Shown: positions 60,522-64,000 of the stretch, in pieces | Layout of the letters: the number at the start of each line of letters is the position of its first letter | Numbering within the stretch: position 1 is the stretch's first letter | Assembly (NCBI RefSeq): GCF_001806325.1 | Contig: NZ_CP017580.1 | Location: 1,550,001-1,614,000 of the forward strand | DNA: 64,000 bases | Direction of reading: 5' to 3' | From: Curtobacterium sp. BH-2-1-1 | Lineage (GTDB): Bacteria; Actinomycetota; Actinomycetes; Actinomycetales; Microbacteriaceae | Made by a program: the position numbers and the translations under genes | The notes under the pieces: model-generated | The model's database searches: none | What the model was told of the DNA's origin: nothing | What the model saw: the letters and a program-made list of their open reading frames with translations, nothing else

Positions 60522-61697
60522 CTACGCCCGCGGCGGCCCCGTCGTGTCCCCGATGCGGAGCTCCGATCGGAACGCCGCCGGCTGGGGCTCAGCCCCCTCG
60601 AGCATCGCCAGGGCAGCACGGGCCGCCGCCTGCCCCTTCTGCACGAACGGCTGCACGAGCGTGGTCAGCTGCCGGATGCGCGTGCGGTGGAACAGGCTGT
60701 CGTCCACGGTGATGCCGTCGAACCCGACGACGCTGACGTCCTCGGGCACACGGAGTCCGGCGTCGAGCGCGGCCGAGATCACCCCGACGGCGAGGACGTC
60801 GCTCTGCGCGATGACCGCGGTCGGCCGGGGCCCGTCGGGGGCGAAGAGCGCGGTGCCGGCGATCCGGCCTTCCTCGACCGAGCTGCCGGCGGCCTCGATC
60901 GCGACCGAGTCGGGGTAGACCCCACGGACCCCGCGTAGGCGTTCGAGGGACGTGAAGGCGATGCCGGCGGCCTCGCGCTCGGCGTCGATCGGCCCGCGGC
61001 GGTGCGCACCGTCGAGCGGCAGCGACACGACGGTGACCGCCTCGTGCCCGAGGTCGCGCAGGAATGCTGCCGCGCGGCGGGAAGCCTCGCGGTTGTCGAG
61101 CTGGATCGGCACCGCACCCTCGATGTCGTCCGCCTCGATCGCGACGACGGGGATCTGCCGACGCCGGAGCACGGCGACCGCGGGGTCGATCCGCACGTTG
61201 CACCCGACGAGGACGACGGCGTCCATGGGGGCGTCGACGAGGGGGACGGCACCCTGTTCGTCGTCGAGGGGGCTCCGGACGAGCAGCAGCGAGGCACCGG
61301 CGGCACCGGCCACCTCGGCGATGCCGTCGAGCGTCAGGACGTTCACCGGGTCGCGGAAGGCATCGCTCAGCCGTTCGTCCATGACGACGCCGATGACGCC
61401 GGAGCGACCGCGGCGCAGCGAACGGGCACGCGGGTCGGGACCGCCGTAACCGAGCTCGGCGGCGGCGGCCAGCACGCGGGCCTTGGCGTCCTCGGAGACC
61501 GGGCCGCTGCCGCTGAACGCGAGCGAGGCCGTCGAGGGCGCGACGCCGGCAGCGCGGGCCACCGCGGTGAGGGTCGGACGTCGGGGGCGGACCGGGACGG
61601 GACCGGCCGGGACCGCACCGGCGCGCGGGGCATCGGCGGCGTCCTCGCGGTGGTGCTCCGTCCGCGACGCGCCGGGTCCTGTTGCCGGTTCGTCCAT
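60522..61697 (-). CDS. LacI family transcriptional regulator
   Basis: A 391-residue repressor. The headpiece is unusually placed after about 40 low-complexity residues: TLTAVARAAGVAPSTASLAFSGSGPVSEDAKARVLAAAAELGY. The sugar-binding domain follows with VGFDGITVDDSLFHRTRIRQLTTLVQP at the C-terminus. An early ATG gives the long start. Divergent from an MFS gene with a perfect 20-bp palindrome between, it should repress that gene and itself. Confidence 0.9.
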   Translation of the reverse strand: MDEPATGPGASRTEHHREDAADAPRAGAVPAGPVPVRPRRPTLTAVARAAGVAPSTASLAFSGSGPVSEDAKARVLAAAAELGYGGPDPRARSLRRGRSGVIGVVMDERLSDAFRDPVNVLTLDGIAEVAGAAGASLLLVRSPLDDEQGAVPLVDAPMDAVVLVGCNVRIDPAVAVLRRRQIPVVAIEADDIEGAVPIQLDNREASRRAAAFLRDLGHEAVTVVSLPLDGAHRRGPIDAEREAAGIAFTSLERLRGVRGVYPDSVAIEAAGSSVEEGRIAGTALFAPDGPRPTAVIAQSDVLAVGVISAALDAGLRVPEDVSVVGFDGITVDDSLFHRTRIRQLTTLVQPFVQKGQAAARAALAMLEGAEPQPAAFRSELRIGDTTGPPRA

Positions 61698-61722
61698 CGC
61701 CCGTTAGCGTAGCCGGAAACAG

Positions 61723-61742
61723 CGGTCGAATCGATTCGACCG
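61723..61742. promoter_or_regulatory. LacI-type operator
   Basis: CGGTCGAATCGATTCGACCG is a perfect 20-bp palindrome with a central CG, midway between the divergent LacI and MFS genes. This is the classic form and place of a LacI-family operator. Confidence 0.8.
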
Positions 61743-61790
61743 AGCCGCGACACGCACGGCAGCACAGCAGCGAAGCACGATGGGACCACC

Positions 61791-63116
61791 ATGACGACGA
61801 CGTCCGCCCGCACCACACCCTCGACACGGGCCTGGATCACCGCGGTGTTCGTCGTGTTCACCCTGTCCGGCCTCGACATCGCGACCTGGCTCGGCCGGAT
61901 CCCGAGCGTCCGCGACTCCCTCGGAGCGAGCACCTTCGAGATGGGCCTGCTCGTGCTCGGCATGGCGGTCGGCTCGATCGGCGGCCTGACCTTCGCCGGG
62001 CACATCGTCGCGAAGCTCGGGGCTCGCCGGGGCGTCCAGGTGGCCGCAGCGTGCCTGGCCCTCGGGATGGTCTTCGCCGGGCTGGCGGTGAGCCTCGGGT
62101 GGGGCTTCGCCGCCATCTGGATCGCGCTCATCGCGTTCGGGTTCGGCAACGGCCTGTGCGACGTGTCGATGAACGTGTCCGGCGCCGCGGCGGAGAAGGC
62201 CGGCGGCCGCACGATCATGCCGCTGTTCCACGCCGCGTTCAGCCTCGGCACGCTCGCCGGTGCCGGCCTCGGAGCCCTCGCCGAGGCGCTCGAGGTCCCG
62301 GTCGCGTGGCACTTCATCGTCCTGGTCGTCGTGACGAGTGCCGCGATGCTCGTCGCCGTCACGCGCTTCCAGGACGAGCACCGCTTCGAGGAGCACGTCG
62401 CCACCGACACCAGCCCGGTGCCGACGCCGGTCAGCCGCTGGCAGGTCTGGGCCCAGCCGTCGACCCTGCTCATCGGCGTGATCGTGCTCGGCATGGCCCT
62501 GGCCGAGGGTTCGGCGAACGACTGGCTGCCGCTGGCCATGATCGACGGGCACGGCCTCGACAACGCCGCGGGCGCCGCCGTCCTCACGGTGTTCCTCGCC
62601 GCCATGACCGTCGGCCGGGTGGCCGGCAGTCCGCTCATCGACCGGTTCGGGCGGGTGCCGATCCTCCGCATCAGCGCCGCCGTCGCGGTCGTCGGCCTCG
62701 GCATGCTCATCTTCATCGACAACGTGCCGCTCGCGATCGTCGGCGTCGTGCTCTGGGGTCTCGGGGCGAGCCTCGGCTTCCCGATGGGCATGTCCGCCGC
62801 GGCCGACGACCCCCGGACCGCCGCCGCTCGGGTCAGCGCCGTGGCGACGATCGGGTACGTGGCGTTCCTCGCGGGACCGCCGCTCATCGGGTTCCTCGGC
62901 GAGCACGTGGGGCTGCTCGGTGCGCTCCTGGTGGTCTTCGTGTTCATCATCGCGGCGGGACTCGCGTCGGGCGCTGCCCGTGAGCGCGGCGCCGCCGCCC
63001 GGCCGACCCGCCGGGGCGGCGACGTGGACGGCGGGGACGAGCCGCGCCTCCAGGCCCAGCGCGCCGACGCGGCCACGAGCGCCGACAGCACCACGGGCGG
63101 TCGCGACGCCGGTTAG
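61791..63116 (+). CDS. Major facilitator superfamily transporter
   Basis: A 441-residue, 12-helix MFS protein of the YbjJ/FucP-like type (FVVFTLSGLDIATWLGRIPSVRDSLG, FGFGNGLCDVSMNVSGAAAE, FHAAFSLGTLAGAGLGA). It probably moves a sugar or a small polar molecule, in line with the LacI regulator. The last 40 residues form a disordered tail that includes EPRLQA, coded by a copy of the dispersed repeat at 63039-63053. Confidence 0.87.
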   Translation: MTTTSARTTPSTRAWITAVFVVFTLSGLDIATWLGRIPSVRDSLGASTFEMGLLVLGMAVGSIGGLTFAGHIVAKLGARRGVQVAAACLALGMVFAGLAVSLGWGFAAIWIALIAFGFGNGLCDVSMNVSGAAAEKAGGRTIMPLFHAAFSLGTLAGAGLGALAEALEVPVAWHFIVLVVVTSAAMLVAVTRFQDEHRFEEHVATDTSPVPTPVSRWQVWAQPSTLLIGVIVLGMALAEGSANDWLPLAMIDGHGLDNAAGAAVLTVFLAAMTVGRVAGSPLIDRFGRVPILRISAAVAVVGLGMLIFIDNVPLAIVGVVLWGLGASLGFPMGMSAAADDPRTAAARVSAVATIGYVAFLAGPPLIGFLGEHVGLLGALLVVFVFIIAAGLASGAARERGAAARPTRRGGDVDGGDEPRLQAQRADAATSADSTTGGRDAG

Positions 63117-63125
63117 GCTCTCCGG

Positions 63126-63821
63126 GTGCGTCTCGTCATCGCCCGCTGCTCCGTCGACTACGCGGGCCGGCTCTCAGCCCACCTGCCGCTCGCGACCCGT
63201 CTGCTCATGCTGAAGGCCGACGGTTCGCTGCTCGTCCACTCCGACGGCGGCAGCTACAAGCCGCTCAACTGGATGAGCCCGCCGTGCTCGATCGAGATCA
63301 CCGAGCCGGACGAGGAGCAGTCGAGCGCCGGCATCACGCAGGTGTGGACGGTCACGCAGAAGAAGACGCAGGACAAGCTCATCGTCTCCCTGTACGAGGT
63401 CGTCTCCGACGAGTCCCACGACCTCGGCGTCGACCCGGGCCTCGTGAAGGACGGCGTCGAGGCGCACCTGCAGCAGCTCCTCGCGGAGCAGATCGAGCTG
63501 CTCGGCGACGGCCACACGCTGGTCCGCCGCGAGTACATGACCGCGATCGGCCCGGTGGACATCCTCGCCCGCGACGAGGCGGGGGCGAGCGTCGCCGTCG
63601 AGATGAAGCGGAACGCCAACATCGACGCGGTCGAGCAGCTCACCCGGTACCTCGAGCTCATGAACCGCGATCCGCTGCTCCGTCCGGTGCAGGGTGTGCT
63701 CGCCGCGCAGACGGTGGCGCCGCAGGCACGCACCCTCGCCGAGGACCGCGGGATCCGCGTCCTCGTGCTCGACTACGACGCGATGCGGGGCATCGAGGGC
63801 GGCCACACCCGCCTCTTCTGA
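63126..63821 (+). CDS. nucS: Endonuclease NucS/EndoMS
   Basis: A 231-residue mismatch-specific endonuclease, the core of the non-canonical mismatch repair of actinobacteria that lack MutS/MutL. The N-terminal DNA-binding part has [18 protein letters not shown], and the RecB-like nuclease has [38 protein letters not shown], with the Asp-Glu-x-Lys catalytic set. The C-terminus ends RLF, akin to the beta-clamp-binding tail. GTG start, 9 bp past the MFS stop. Confidence 0.94.
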   Translation: MRLVIARCSVDYAGRLSAHLPLATRLLMLKADGSLLVHSDGGSYKPLNWMSPPCSIEITEPDEEQSSAGITQVWTVTQKKTQDKLIVSLYEVVSDESHDLGVDPGLVKDGVEAHLQQLLAEQIELLGDGHTLVRREYMTAIGPVDILARDEAGASVAVEMKRNANIDAVEQLTRYLELMNRDPLLRPVQGVLAAQTVAPQARTLAEDRGIRVLVLDYDAMRGIEGGHTRLF

Positions 63822-63830
63822 GCGGTCGGA

Positions 63831-63845
63831 CTGGAGGCGCGGCTC
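63831..63845 (+). repeat. Dispersed repeat, 15-bp exact copy
   Basis: CTGGAGGCGCGGCTC. Exact copies also lie at 1551-1565 (plus), 12933-12947 (minus) and 63039-63053 (minus). The shorter core GGAGGCGCG is found at no fewer than 19 places in the window. Confidence 0.9.
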
Positions 63846-63912
63846 GCGTCCGCCGGTGCCGTCGCGCCCGCCGGGCGGTCGCCGCCAGGGCCCCGGCTAG
63901 GCTGAGTGGGAC

Positions 63913-64000
63913 ATGACCAGCCCGTTCTCCGCCATCCTCTTCGACCTCGACGGCACCATCAGCGATTCCGCGCCGGGCATCCTCGAGAGCCTCACCCACA
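63913..64000 (+). CDS. HAD-family hydrolase, N-terminal fragment (runs off the right edge)
   Basis: The 29 codons in view read MTSPFSAILFDLDGTISDSA and onward to GILESLT. FDLDGTISDS is HAD motif I with the nucleophile Asp, and the following helix start fits the phosphoglycolate phosphatase (Gph/PpaX) subgroup. The rest is outside the window. Confidence 0.8.
   Translation, partial: MTSPFSAILFDLDGTISDSAPGILESLTH

Overview
The window is very GC-rich chromosomal DNA from an actinobacterium. Several marks point there: a complete coproporphyrin-dependent haem pathway (HemQ/ChdC, class E-type surface sorting motif, [2Fe-2S]-type ferrochelatase), NucS/EndoMS in place of MutS/MutL, RipA-like NlpC/P60 and M23 hydrolases, a group III phosphofructokinase, and gene after gene linked by ATGA or GTGA overlaps with frequent GTG starts. 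The gene content and the short intergenic regions fit Microbacteriaceae, and Curtobacterium is my best guess. That genus call is an inference, not something the sequence proves. There is no transposase, integrase, phage structural gene, CRISPR array or origin in the window.

Layout. 0-5.2 kb: the start of ftsH, hpt and tilS (minus strand), ppa (plus), and a two-gene peptidoglycan hydrolase operon (M23, then NlpC/P60) behind a repeat-rich promoter. 5.4-5.9 kb: a tRNA-Glu/Asp/Phe cluster with a clear terminator. 5.9-17 kb: aldo/keto reductase, a lone HEPN/Abi-like gene, an NAD-dependent epimerase, an arginine-derivative catabolic pair (dimethylargininase-like plus ornithine aminotransferase) divergent from an Lrp regulator, then a nitroreductase, DUF2071, SDR and DHFR-like accessory genes. 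17-21.5 kb: PutA overlapping a tyrosine phosphatase, divergent from a MarR regulator. 21.5-25.7 kb: a secreted protein, a YceI / ECF sigma / anti-sigma operon with a tandemly repeated upstream region, and an epimerase. 25.9-30.7 kb: DNA glycosylase, phosphofructokinase, YhdH-type oxidoreductase, GntR regulator, ABC ATPase.

30.7-42.6 kb is the haem locus. hemA reads right. hemE, hemY(cgoX), hemQ, hemH, hemC, hemD, hemB and hemL read left. Together they cover every step from glutamyl-tRNA to haem b by the coproporphyrin route. A small envelope-stress-like trio (YtxH, holin-like DUF1469, DUF3618) sits inside the locus. hemD is odd in two ways: it has no ordinary start codon, being in frame with hemC just after hemC's TAG stop, and its middle is swollen by minisatellite-encoded low-complexity sequence.

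42.6-54.6 kb: a small protein with exact 20-residue SDIPGE repeats, a DUF4232 lipoprotein, GNAT enzymes, a degenerate beta-lactamase-fold protein overlapping an M13 peptidase, a surface protein ending in LAYTG, a uracil permease, a GAP-family protein, and two overlapping MOP-type exporters. 54.6-64 kb: AraC regulator, a TetR-GH20 hexosaminidase pair divergent from an SDR with twin operators, WYL and LacI regulators, an MFS transporter behind a perfect 20-bp LacI-type palindrome, nucS, and the start of a HAD hydrolase.

I found no clearly new multi-gene system. The best leads are a dispersed GGAGGCGCG-core repeat (at least 19 copies, four of them identical over 15 bp), the hemC/hemD junction and hemD expansion, the SDIPGE repeat protein, the lone HEPN gene, the catalytically degraded beta-lactamase homologue, and a tRNA-Phe with A at position 54.
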